From: Elmis aenea
Lineage: Eukaryota > Arthropoda > Insecta > Coleoptera > Elmidae
Assembly: GCA_947652605.1 (NCBI GenBank)
Contig: OX393581.1
Coordinates: 29,072,788 to 29,136,787, forward strand
Length of the DNA: 64,000 nucleotides
Reading direction: 5' to 3'
Shown: positions 48,296-59,741 of the stretch, one piece after another
Layout of the letters: every line of letters starts with the position of its first letter
Position numbering within the stretch: position 1 is the stretch's first letter
Notes under the pieces: model-generated
The model's input: the letters and a program-made list of their open reading frames with translations, nothing else
Databases searched by the model: none
Told to the model about the DNA's origin: nothing
Position numbers and translations under genes: made by a program

Positions 48296-49566
48296 TTAAT
48301 AGCGTTCTAATACGTACTCCTTAATTAATTTAATACCCTTCTTATAATTATTACATATTTTGACTTGATGCGGCATATTATTAAATATTTTAAAACCTTG
48401 ATAAAATAACGAAAGAGCAGTTTGACTTTTAGTAAATTTCTCTATAACGAAATCAAGCATATTTCTAGTTTTATAACTGTGGATCTTATGGACTAATTTT
48501 ACATTTTCATACAGATATTTTGGTGTTTTTTGTAATTTAATTTTTAAAACTGCTCTAATGTTCTAAATATTATTCTCTGAATAATACTCATAAATTGAAG
48601 TGTATTTAACATAACCTTGATAGGGGAATGAATTGAACACTTTAAAATAGTGCGCATGGCGCGATTTTGTAATTTCTGTAATTGTTGAAGCTCATTTTTA
48701 TTAAAATTAATAAGTAATGAAGCGCAAAACTCAAAATGAGGAACTATTATTGTTTTATACAGTAAAACTCTAGTGTACATACTAATGTGTTTGCTACATC
48801 TTTTGAAGAGAAAAATCTTTTTGGAAATTTTGTTCATCATGTATTTTGTGTGTAACTTAAACGTTAAATTTTCATCCAATATAACACCAAGGTATTTAAT
48901 TTCGGTTACTCTTTCTAGATTCGTGTTGCTAATTTTTATATCCAGATTAGCATTATAAATATTTGTTTTATAGATAATGAGTTTGGTTCCCAAAATCATA
49001 AATTTGGATTTATCAACATTAATACATGAATTATTATCGCATAGCCATTTATAAATATTACTTGGATCTAAATTCATCTTATTTACTAATTCACTTGTTT
49101 TAAATCCACTAACAAACAACATTGTATCGTCCGCAAACATTTTTATTTCACAATGTTTGGCGTATTTAACCATATCGTTTATATAAACAACAAAAAGCAG
49201 AGGATCCAGAACGGTTCCTTGTGGTACACCATGTGTGGTTTTTAAACAAGATGATATAGTTATATTATATTTAATTTTTTGATGTCTATTTTGTAATGAT
49301 TTAAACCACGACAATGCTACCTCACTTATCCCAATTTTTTCTAATTTTTTAATTAATAATTCTCTGTTAATCGTCTCAAAGGCTCTACGAAAATCCAAAA
49401 ATACAGCTAGTGTTATTTCACCATTTTCCATATTTCTAAATCATAGATCACAAATATTCTGAAGCACTGTTTCACAAGAATGTCCACTGCGAAAACCCGA
49501 CTGGTTTTCCACTATCACATCATTAATCTGTAAATATTCTAGAATTTTCCTTTTAACAATTATAAA
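48296..49566 (-). pseudogene. LINE reverse transcriptase, nearly open
   Basis: The open part (48544-49431, 295 codons) contains the RT motifs in order: motif A FLDFRRAFETINRELL (Asp 13 in this frame), motif B HGVPQGTVLDPLLFVVYIND (residues 67-86), motif C FADDTMLFVSG (FADD at 99-102), then KFMILGTK, EIKYLGVILDENLTF and the thumb LYKTIIVPHFEFCASLL. Both catalytic Asp of motif C are present. Upstream, in the same frame but beyond a TGA, lies ENQSGFRSGHSCET. Downstream, after a one-base frameshift near 48545, the frame resumes with TPKYLYENVKLVHKIHSYK and ends with KKGIKLIKEYVLERY at 48296. Product: RNA-dependent DNA polymerase for retrotransposition; here inactive through truncation. Confidence 0.9.
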
Positions 49567-50818
49567 AAAAAACGCAATAGTCTTATGACGTTTCGAATGG
49601 TTTTTATTTATCATATTCAGGAACTTTTTGGGTAAAATTTATAAACGAAATGGCAGATTTTGCAAAAATAATATTTATGTTTATTGCCTACTACATATTT
49701 GAATTTTGTATCAATAGATATAAATACCCAATATATTGTGCCAGTATGAATTAAAAGTATCACTAAATAAGATTAAAATTGTTTATATCAGCTGACATTT
49801 AATTTACCGGTTAGTTTGTAAATATTGTAATGTTCTTAAATTTTTTGAACCATCCCGTACAACATAAAATTGTTTTTTTTTAATGAAGGTTTTTGAAGTT
49901 ACCTTATTTAGTGCAATAAAGATGTTTATTCTTAATTGCGACTTATAATTAGTTTTAAATGCAAATTACACTTTTCTTGTTATTTCGAACGTAATAAAAA
50001 TGCCTTAATCCGATTCCAGCCTTATAAGGTATTTGATATAATGAGATACGTATCATTTACATTTGTAAATATTATCTTGTGCCTTGTATTATGCGATTGG
50101 CGGTGTATCAAATAACAGAATTCAATGAACAATTAATGCCACTTCAAGTGACGAACTGCAAGAACTTGCACAACATGTAATAATGATGTTTTCTGTCGTA
50201 CACTTGAAAGTTATCATTTGTTACATAACCTTGGTGGCTATTAAAGATTGTCAAGCCGACTTATGACAGCGCCATATTTTTATCATTTTGTAAGTAAGTA
50301 AATTACACTGCATTGTGCGACCATGTAATAAAGTTTGTACTCAATTTGCGGACACAATCAAACGCAAAACAAGAATAAGCGTAATCTATGCATTATATAT
50401 TATATATACACAAATAAATTACTCAATGCAAACGTTAATACCGTAGATATTGTCAACTGAACATGTGTGCAAAATTCAAATTAAATTCACCTGAGCCAAC
50501 CTTAGTAAATATATATCTATATCGGTAGGTTAATTGCTAAATGGATAATACAAAGGAAAAAACAGTATTACTTTTATAAAATAGGCGGATTATTTTTAAA
50601 GTAAATTTTATTTTGCAGTCAATTTGTTGTATATTCATAAATAAAAAATACTGATAGTGTAAATCTGTTTATTCTTATTTCATTATTTACACATTCTTCT
50701 AGTGTTGTGTACTAATACCTTTACCACTAAGCTTAGTAGAAACTTGTAGACCAAACACTAATATTTTGATACATTGTTTGACTTTTAAAGTGATTCATTA
50801 ATTAGTATAAACAGCACT
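49567..50818. other. No feature recognised
   Basis: AT-rich, with TA-rich microsatellite-like tracts near 50390-50410 (TATATATTATATATAC). No coding signal. Confidence 0.45.
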
Positions 50819-50886
50819 GCAACTGATGAAGAGACGAGAGTCTTGACAAGAAATGCTTCAAAATATATAAGTGATTTTTAATTAAT
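50819..50886 (+). ncRNA. Hammerhead-like CTGATGA...GAAA motif, copy 1
   Basis: GCAACTGATGAAGAGACGAG is followed by AGTCTTGACAAGAAATGC, and 25 bases later by AAGTGATTTTTAATTAA. CTGATGA and GAAA are the two invariant core strings of hammerhead ribozymes. Between them, AAGA(G)AC can pair with GTCTT as a stem II. The same layout, including the trailing AAGTGATTTTTAATTAA, recurs at 61221. Penelope-like retroelements are known to carry minimal hammerhead motifs, so this could be the relic of such an element's end. Function is not shown. Confidence 0.3.
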
Positions 50887-50909
50887 TACCCATAATGTTT
50901 GTCTCTATA

Positions 50910-51791
50910 CAGGGTGTTTCTTAAATGTTAAGAAAAAATTCGGGTGGTGATTCCCTATCGAAAATTAAGGTGGGTCTTTCATATACTATTTTTCCCTTAG
51001 ACGTCTTCTCTCAGAGTTACACCCCCCTAAAGGGGGCCGATGTAATTAGGTTTTTATTTTATTTCTCAAATTTGGAGAAATGTAGGAGATTGATATTTCG
51101 TGATGGTTTGTCCTTATTGAAAGCTTTCCCATAGATATATTTTTTATCATCTCCCACCTTCACAGGGGGCTGAAAAATGCGACCCATGTTGATTTTTCTA
51201 TCAGAACTTTTTGGTAGGTTGAAATTTAGCAATTAAAATTATTTATTTTGAAAGCTTCATTTATTTATAAACTCTTTTCTTTAGTTTTTCTCGTAAAACC
51301 TACCGTTTTTGAGTAAAAAATAAAATAAATAAACATGAACCATAAAATATTCCAATATAAAACGATTCATTTTGGTGGTTACCATGGTTTGTTTATGTTC
51401 ATATTGGGTGGAAGCGACGGGTGTTATACATTTTGACGTTTACGCGGCGACAACGCTAAAACGCTCGTCAATTCTATCCAACATGAACATAAACAAACCA
51501 TGGTAACCACCAAAATGAATCGTTTTATATTGGAATATTTGATGGTTCGTGTTTACTTATTTTATTTTTTACTCAAAAACTGTAGGTTTTACAATAAAAC
51601 ATCTACCAAATATCATTCTCCTACATTTATTCAAATTTGAGAAATAAAATAAAAACCTAACTTTATCGCTCCCTTTTAGGGGGTTGTAACTACGTAAGAC
51701 GTCTAAGGACATTTTTTTATATAATAGACCCCCTTTAATTTTCGATAAGACCACCCCCCAATTTTTTTTGCAATAATTAAGAAACACCGTG
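50910..51791. mobile_element. Foldback MITE, family G
   Basis: 882 bp between TA dinucleotides. It starts CAGGGTGTTTCTTAAATGTT and ends with the inverted AATTAAGAAACACCGTG. The outer arms carry ATTAGGTTTTTATTTTATTT left against AAATAAAATAAAAACCTAA right and ACACCCCCCTAAAGGGGG left against TCCCTTTTAGGGGGTTGTAA right. A second inner inverted repeat of about 60 bp (51345-51405 against 51483-51545, with TTGGTGGTTACCATGGTTTG) flanks a short GC-rich core, GACGTTTACGCGGCGACAAC. Non-coding; the frames at 50925-51134 and 51569-51835 are mirror images from the two arms. Confidence 0.9.
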
Positions 51792-53432
51792 TATATTCGC
51801 TTATTGCATTTCGTAAACAAAGCTACCCAAAACATAATTTGTTAATAAATATTTAAAATAACAATTTAAAATAATTATTTACTAGATATTACATATTTTT
51901 ATTACAACAAACCCTTGTACAATATTTTTACCTTTTTTAACTAAAAATATATTCGATTGGAAGTTGTACGCAAGCAAACAATAGTAATAACTATTTACAT
52001 TAAGAATAACAATTGTTTATTCAAGTTAGCATAATGTTTTACAAATAATAATTACCTATTGCAAAATCAAAAATTACAATGTTGTATTATACCACGCCTA
52101 TTTGCATGAATGGCAATTACACAAAGTGTTTTTATTTTTAATTTGTTAAATATTTTGACCTACATTTTCTCAACGCATGCAAAGCTAAAGGTATTTCTGT
52201 TTGAATTTATTTAAGTCGATTTCGACTTTAATCTTATAAACTTATTAGTAATTATCAAGTTAATATTGGTTGTTATGACCACGCACAATGCTAATTGTCA
52301 CAATGATGTTAGGTAGTTGGCTTGAAGCAGATTGACGACTTTGATTCAAGCAAAATTTCAACAAATAATTTGAAACCTAACATAATAGGTTTGAAAATGT
52401 ATATTTTTAAGCCTATAAATTTAAATAGCGATTAACAAAACAATGAATCGTGGATTTTTGTGAGATGTCGTTTTAAAATAAAAAATAAACTGCAAAATTA
52501 TGCAAAGCAAGCAAAACGCAAATAAAATTCAAAAAGTTTACTCGGTAAAAGTTTAATTTTGAAGGTTAAAAATAATTAAATTGATGTTAATTAATGAGCA
52601 GCTCTTATCAACAATAATTATGGGTTAATAACTTATAATCCGTTTAATTAATAACAGCTACAAAGGGAAACACTTAAGAAAGTGTTGAGTTGGTTACAAT
52701 TACTGAAGCCAGTGTAAAAATATAATAATATCGCACTAATATTGTAAGGTTAATACCTAATTAAGGGCAACTCCTCTTCATTAATTCTCAAGTTTCACCT
52801 TAACATATGGCAACGCTAATCGAGCGATGTGTAACAACAGAATACCACATTGTTTGAAAATTTTATCCACTGGTTGCGTAAGATATTATGAAATTGTTCG
52901 ATGCATCTGTCTACACCGTACCGACAAAAGGTTTTAGTTTATTAAAACTTTATTTACAACTTTATCGTTTTTTAGTTTATTACATTTTATTACAATTTAT
53001 ACAACAAAAGCGTGTACTTCCTCAAATGTGTAGATCGATAGTTACCTAAGAGATGTTATTCATTAACATGCAATAATATTTTTACAAGTCTTTGATTTCC
53101 TGGTGTTTCTACAATATTTCCAAGGATAAATGCAAAACGAATACATTTTCAGCTTCAAATTTATATTTGCTTAATATGTACTACAAGTACAATTCTGTTA
53201 TAGCTCGTTACTTAAAGATAAGACAACAGTTTATGCAGAAAAATAATAAGAATCAAAAACTATTGCTACATACGAAATTTGTACTACGGTTACTTTGACA
53301 AAATAGACACATTGCACATTACATATCGATTTTTATACGATTTTGTATTTATGTTATTTTGCTGATGTTATCAGGTTTTTATCTTGTGTATCCATATAAT
53401 TTTTACTTTCCCAGCCTACAGTCTACACTCTA
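51792..53432. other. No feature recognised
   Basis: AT-rich spacer between two MITEs. The plus frame 53092-53298 has no recognisable domain. Confidence 0.5.
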
Positions 53433-54204
53433 CAGTGTGCCCCTTTTGAAGCGGATCACCCCTATAAAAAGTTTATTTGTGGTCCGATTTTCATGAACTT
53501 TTTTTTTAAACAATAAAGCATCAAAAACTGTACTTTGCACCCTCTTTTCAAATTCAATTTACACTCACAAAGCCCACTATGATTTTTTTTCGATGTCAAA
53601 ATTGGGAATGTTTGTTTAGCGATTTTTTTATTTAAAATCTGACTACATCACTGGATTCGGGATGCCCTCAAATAGGTTTGTACCAAATTCCATGAAAAGT
53701 TATTTATTGTTAAAAGATTAATTATTAATTCAATATTTTGTGATTAAATTAACTCAGTGTTCTATGCTATGTAAAAAATAAAAGTTAGAGTTGCCATAAA
53801 AAAAAAATTATTTGACGTAAGATCTTTTAAATAAGAAAAAATTTATTCGTATCAGTATTAAAATCTCAACTTTGAATTTTCGAAGGGTGAACAACTAAAT
53901 TTACAAGAAAAAAATACAAACAAAAAATAACAAATATTTGTTCATGAAATTTGGTACAAACCCATTTAAGGGCATCCTGAGTTCAGTGGTGTAGTCAGAT
54001 TTTAGATTAAAAAATCTCTAATTAAAGATTGCCAATTCTGACATCGAAAATAAAATCGTAGTAGGCTTTGTGAGTGTAAATTAAATTTGAAAATAGGATG
54101 CCAAAGTAGTTTTTGATGCTTTATCGTTTAAAAAAAAAATCATGAAAATCGGACCATATATAAACTTTTTATAGGGGTGATCCGCTTTAAAATGGGTCAC
54201 ACTG
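53433..54204. mobile_element. Foldback MITE, family D, copy 2
   Basis: 772 bp between TA dinucleotides. It starts CAGTGTGCCCCTTTTGAAGC and ends with the inverted GCTTTAAAATGGGTCACACTG. The arms share GTCCGATTTTCATGAACTTT/ATCATGAAAATCGGACC and CACTCACAAAGCCCACTATG with copy 1. The central segment (TGTTCTATGCTATGTAAAAA onwards) is inverted relative to copy 1 at 28040. Confidence 0.9.
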
Positions 54205-55063
54205 TATAACTTGCGATTTATGCTTTTCTAATATCGGTAGAACTTTCTTTGATTCTAAAAAGCTTTTCTTGATAAAATTTTGTACTATATTTCAATAAGG
54301 GCGACTTTTTTAGACAAAAAGGTTTTTCTCAACTGTCAAGTTCCTCTTGATTTGTATGGTTCGGATATTTGCTTTAAAAGCGTTTAAGCATTGCAGAAAC
54401 GAAACGTAAATATCTATCAATATGCAACTGTGCTGTTACAAGTTTTTTTAGAAACAGTTCAATATTAGTTATTAAAGAGTAAGTCTGCATACAAAAAATT
54501 AATTTAAGTAAATTCATTCTACTTTATAAACAGCGATTCACGCAATGTTAAAATAAAAGGCAAACAAGAGCCTGGTTCAACGTTATATCTTTCTATATTT
54601 AACAAGAGTCGTATTATGTTGACTGTCATTATGTCTTATTTGAGAATTCGTTAGCACTTCCATATGAAATTCCAAATGAGGGGTCAACGATAGTAAAAAG
54701 CTGTAAACTAGTTAACTCTTAGAATTATTTAAAAATTAATAGTCTACAGAAGACGTTGCTTCATATACTTTTGTTTTTCACATATAGGGTAGCCAAAATA
54801 GTTTGGAAACACAATCCTTTATTTAAACTTTCAACAATTGAAAATTTACAATAAAAATTTCAAAACTAGGAAAACCAAATGAAGAATACTTTTAATTATT
54901 TAGGAGTATTTCTTATTATTGTACTGGTTATTCACGGATGTTGTCTTAATTTTGTTTTATAAATATCATAAATATCAGCAACATTACTAGAAATCCTTTT
55001 CCTCCTGTTGTTTTTTAATAATTATTTTACGTTGTTTTATCATCTAGGTCATTAACACCTGAT
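54205..55063. other. Spacer; possible lone MITE end
   Basis: AT-rich. TATAGGGTAGCCAAAATAGT at about 54784 could be a degraded CAGGG-type terminus, but no partner is seen. Confidence 0.4.
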
Positions 55064-55330
55064 TTAATTATGATCTTTTAGATTTTTTAGACCATTTTCG
55101 GCAATAAACTTCTTCATTTTGCTTGTGTGTTTTAGTATCGAGTGTTCTTTACGTTTTTCTTCAAAGGATTCAACAGTGTTGGTAGTATCGCACGTTTCAC
55201 AGAGGTGGCTGCTCCCTTCGAAGCAGGTAAACTGTTGGTTATAATTGTACGTGCTATTCTTAGCCTGGTCATTGTGATTTGATCTTGTCGCCTTTTTTAG
55301 CTGTACCTGGTCTTATGTCGCGCTTTATTT
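55064..55330 (-). pseudogene. C-terminus of an RNase H-type LINE
   Basis: On the minus strand one frame reads MTRLRIARTIITNSL (55272 downward). The adjacent frame reads SSHLCETCDTTNTVESFEEK then RKEHSILKHTSKMKKFIAEN and GLKNLKDHN, ending at a TAA at 55064. The 'LTRLRIGHT.LTH..L....PP.CE.C...LTV.H...EC' layout is the segment that follows the RNase H domain in I/R1-group LINE ORF2 proteins; the later SILKHTSKMKKFIAENGL fits the tail of the same proteins. One frameshift separates the two parts. A dead remnant. Confidence 0.6.
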
Positions 55331-56247
55331 TTTTCTTTACAAAGTAACTAAATATAATTACCTTAGAGATTAATAAGCATTAGCCGACCAAACTATGACA
55401 TTTTAAAATTATTAACCGAGGCAAATCACTTATTACAAACGATGAAAATGGTACAAAATTCGACTTGTTTGTGAACAAATTTGATACAAAATTAATTGGG
55501 GAAACCAATATGCTAATGAATTTTGGATATAAACGATTTTGTGCAGGATGTTTTCTGTACATAACATTGTACAAAATTGCGCATCGTGTCATACGACAAT
55601 AATCGTAAAGCACTGATGAAACCCCTTTTATTATACATTAACTTAAATGTATGGCAATAGTCATTTAATGGCCAGTCCAGCTAGTTTCACGTTAGCCACG
55701 TAATATTAAACAAATATTTTTACCAATTTCTAGTAAGAATAGCACAACTGACTTGTACGGACATAACAGTGATTTACATCGTCATATAATAAATCAAAGT
55801 CTCGAACAATGCTACATTTATAGCAAAGCAAACGCTTACGGATGAGATATATAGCCACTCAACACCAGCTAATATCGATATAATAAGTATGTTTAGGCGG
55901 TTCAATGCTCTCTATAAACACTTGCATGAAGCTAAAACAGTCAATGTTTTGACTGATGATATCACGTTAAGGCCTTTACGTTAAAAGTAATCATTCTCTA
56001 AGACAGACTTAACATTATCCAACACATTCATCAAATTTATAACGCGGATTGTTGAAAAACGATTTTTAATCGTATAAGAAACTGAAGTACACTGAACAAA
56101 TCTAACCACAGAAAATACCTGAGTAAATTCCACAATAGGTATGTAATAGTACTCACTAGATCTAATAATTTTTTATGAAAAATAATTTTTATACTTAAAT
56201 ATTGATTATACATAACGTTTAAAGTTTTTAATGGTATTTTTTATATA
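55331..56247. other. No feature recognised
   Basis: AT-rich. The minus frame 55380-55613 has no recognisable domain, although it directly precedes the LINE remnant on that strand and could include scrambled LINE sequence. Confidence 0.4.
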
Positions 56248-57264
56248 CAGAGTGTTCACTTTTTTGTAGCAGGACTTTAACAGTCGATACAAAAACGTAT
56301 TTTAAAGCCAATATTCCCTATCAACATGGGTCCATAAACGCTTCATTTTAAAGATACAGGATGTTGAAATTTTCGAAAAAATAACGATAATGTTTAACCG
56401 TTTCTCAACCAGTTGAAATAATTAAACCAAATTTGGTATACAGCACCACCTTACAGGTTACCACAATCGGTGAAAATTTCAATAAATTTTATAAAAAACT
56501 AGTACGGCCCTGTTCAAAATCAAATTGGAATGGTTTTTGGGTAAAGCATTTTATTCTAAACAAAAAGTGTCTTTTGACTTTTCTTGTTATCTGCCACCGT
56601 TTGGCGGGAACTTTGATTTATTTTACTATTCTCGCGAACAATTTGTTCGTAAGTTCGATCTAAAAATATAGCTAATATTCGTAATAAAGAAGTAATTACC
56701 GATTTTTGCAGTTTTTAATAACAGAACATACTAATAATGAGGGAAGAGGTTCTGCTTAATTACCGATTAATGAGCATTTACACTGCAAGTTGCAATTCTC
56801 TGCTTTTCGCGATATTTTTAGATCGAACTGAAAGCAAATTTTTCGCGAAAAAGGTAAAATCAATCAAATTTCGCGCCAAACGGTGGAAGATATGAAGAAA
56901 ACTCAAGAAACACTTTTTGTTTAGAATAAAATGTTTTACCCAAAAACAAGTTCGAGTTTGATTTTGAAGAGGGCCGTACTAGTTTTTTATAAAATTTATT
57001 GAAACTGAAGCTCCACAACTCCGCCACTGGTTGCTTCTCACCGAATGTGGTAACCTGTAAGGTGGTGCTGTATACCAAATTTGGTTTAATTATTTCTACT
57101 GGTTGAGAAACAGTTAAACATTATCGTTATTTTTTCGAAAATTTCAACACCCTGTATCTTTAATATGAAGCGTTTTTGGACCCATGTTGATATGGAATAT
57201 TCGCTTTAAAATAAGTTTTTCTATCGACTGTTGAAGTCCTGCTACTAAAAAGTGGACCACCCTG
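56248..57264. mobile_element. Foldback MITE, family E, copy 2 (long, mirrored arms)
   Basis: 1,017 bp between TA dinucleotides. It starts CAGAGTGTTCACTTTTTTGT and ends with the inverted ACTAAAAAGTGGACCACCCTG. The arms extend about 400 bp: TTGGTATACAGCACCACCTT left and AAGGTGGTGCTGTATACCAA right, CTAGTACGGCCCTGTTC left and GAGGGCCGTACTAG right. Each arm carries a similar open frame, 56433-56663 on plus and 56860-57078 on minus, both starting MVYSTTLQVTT and containing FNKFYKKLVRP. They resemble no transposase I know, so I read them as non-coding arm sequence that happens to be open. Confidence 0.9.
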
Positions 57265-58892
57265 TATCTCATAATTAATTAAGCTCTGATACTTTTACTT
57301 TTTTCTTTTTAAATAATAAAAAAGTTTGTATTAACTTCAAATAAAAATAATATATCCGATATAAAAACAACTATTGACAATATTTTCAAGCAAACTTAAC
57401 CCCAACATTTCACAACAAAAATTACGGCATATATTTTTATTTCAGGTAATCATTCTGGTTTCTTTTTGTACATTATATGATAAAATCCGTGATTTAGCGT
57501 CACAGTTTTATCACAATAATATGTCTCCAGATATGCAAGTGATGAACACATATGATACCTTTTTATAAATTTGCCTGTGAGGACACTATCAGACCAATCT
57601 CAATCACATACGTATTTAAGTAATTTTCTATACCACATACAGTCTGTAAAATGCACAAAGGCTTTAAAAGGAAGTGCCTTACAGAAAAACATTAAAATAA
57701 CTTGCTATAATTGTCCTTGTGTAATTTCACAGGATGTCGCAATTAAATACCACAACTACTTAAGGTTTAAATACTGACAGCTACGCAAACTGATTGCACG
57801 TCATTTAATTAAAGCATGTGTCCCTTTACGATGCATTTCCGTTAATATAAAATTGGAGACAATTTGACAGTCCGCCAAGTCGATTCAACTAAAATTTAAG
57901 TTTTTCGTTACGCTAATTTATCGACAAATCGTTCCATTTTCTCATGGTTCTTTATTTCAAGAGTTACTTAGTCAAATTACTTAGTAGTAACTCTTGTATT
58001 ATTAGAATACTTTTAGATTTTATTACTACACAATTTAAGTAAAATTTATCGTCCAATTTTACATTTGCAAAGAAAATTAGTCTAATACAATTAACGAAAT
58101 GGTTGCCGCATAAAAATGATTAGGCTTAGATTCGTTAGAAATGTAATAAAATTCTTTGTTGAACTGTAATAATAAGACTACACAAAAAATTTACGAATTT
58201 CGTTCCAAGACATTAACTGAGATATGGCGCTTTTACTTCCTTTTTTTATAAACTTTTATAATGGAACCGTTTACATTAATTTATAGCGCGTAGCTTCCAC
58301 GAAAAAAAATCCATAATTAAATTTTTTCTGAGTTTCTATAATCTACTTAATTTGAGGAGATGTATTCCTGGAACGCATCGAAGTTAAATTAACCGCCGAA
58401 ACCGAAATAAAATTGAAAACCTCAACATAAAACGTTATTTATTATAAACTTGTTTGTATGGGAAGTTAAAGACAATAAAAAAAATATTGAACATAACGAC
58501 GAGCTGCATACGCATACGTAAAGTATGACAAATTTAGTGAGACTGTTGGTGAATTTCTTTTGAAGCATGTGGGAAAGAACGTGAAGTTATAACGGTAGAA
58601 ACCATAACTAACATGTAATTGTTAGTTGCCACGCAATAGAAACAATTCGCAAGTACCGCGGGCCTGCACGACCTTAACAAAGAGAAGTTACGCCTACATC
58701 AGCTCCCACTAAATATCTAATGACGGAATGCACCGATCTTGATTATTTAAAATAAAAAATGATTTATAATTACAGTTCTGTTTTTACGAAATTAAATCGA
58801 TGCATTGTTCTCTCCTACGATGTAGAACCCTGAAGAAATGGTAATAACTCTGACGTTATATTTCAAATTCCAACACAACAGTCCAAGGACGG
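57265..58892. other. No confident gene
   Basis: AT-rich. Plus frames 57374-57568 and 57571-57777 have no recognisable domains. A more balanced patch at about 58620-58740 (GTACCGCGGGCCTGCACGAC) is unexplained. Confidence 0.4.
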
Positions 58893-59741
58893 CAGTGGTT
58901 CCCAAAGTGTAATACAGGTACCCCCGGAGGTACGTGAAAGGTCTTCAGGGGGTAGGTGGCAGTTTCGGCAATGCATCATTAAGGAATGGGATCATTGTTA
59001 TGAATATAAAAAAATATTTTAAACGTATGTCTTTCTCAATAATTATGTATTAGGAGTATGATGTCTGCAGATCTAAGACAAGTTATATAAAAATTATAAA
59101 TTATATTAAAGACCCAATTTTCCTCTTAACTTTGCAATGAAACCGAAAGTAATCACACACAACTTCTTTTCCACACCGATATATATTGGCTTACCGTGAA
59201 AGATTCCTTACTCGTTTATTTGCACTTCGAAATGAACTACAAGTTTTTCTTGACACAAATTTTTAATTGAAAAAATATTTACATAATTGGAAAAGTCTCA
59301 GGTGTAGATGAAAAAATTACAATCACATAGCATTTACAAAGCTTAACAATGAATCTAGAAAAGTAGTATTTCCCTTAATTAGAAGTTAGTATTGGGTGTA
59401 TTATATACTGTATACGTGACTATGACAACAAATCTATGCCGATGAGTCGCGAGTGGTGGAGTAACAACTTTTAGAACTAGGTTTTGATAGTTTCCCAAAT
59501 AAATAAATACAACGACGATACGTTATTATCATTTTGACAACAAATACAAAACAAATTTTGTGAATGAACAGATAAAACTCTGAGGTTAATTTTTTTTATA
59601 TCCAAGTTCATATCTGTGCGAAGTTGGATTTTCGGCACTGGTAGATATTAAGACGAAGAAGAGGAATTCCATTATAGATGTTAAACCATACCTAAGATTG
59701 AAATTAAAACTACAAATCCCAATTTTGCTTAAATTGTATCC
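58893..59741 (+). pseudogene. Decayed hAT transposon with transposase fragments
   Basis: The left terminus CAGTGGTTCCCAAAGTG, followed by TACCCCCGGAGGTACGTG, is a classic hAT end. Within, one frame (59135 on) reads NHTQLLFHTDIYWLT and the next continues RERFLTRLFALRNELQVFLD, the 'LL.HT..RWLS...VL.RLFELR.EL..FL' block of hAT transposases. At 59602 onward comes PSSYLCEVGFSALVDIKTKK then RNSIIDVKPYLRLKL, the C-terminal hAT dimerisation domain. Most of the catalytic region, with the DDE residues, is gone. The frame is cut at about 59741, where LINE sequence begins. No right terminus or 8-bp duplication was found. Closest in style to the ZBED/SCAND3-type hATs. Confidence 0.85.

Larger units (their letters stand above)
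48140..49566 (-). mobile_element. 5'-truncated LINE (CR1/jockey-like) with (TTAC)n tail
   Basis: On the minus strand the element begins at about 49566 inside the reverse-transcriptase domain (ILEYLQINDVIVENQSGFRS, then GHSCETVLQNI) and runs through the RT palm and thumb to a stop at 48296. About 140 bp of AT-rich 3' untranslated region follows, then a microsatellite tail, (TTAC)n, at 48141-48158. The endonuclease and N-terminal RT are missing. Coding damage consists of one in-frame TGA upstream of the main open frame (about 49440) and one frameshift after it (about 48545). It is the least decayed LINE in the window, so probably the most recent. Flanking duplications are not obvious. Confidence 0.88.

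Noticed and set aside
57374..57777. Two consecutive plus frames separated by one stop
   Set aside because: They lie in different frames, show no domain, and read like AT-rich chance frames.
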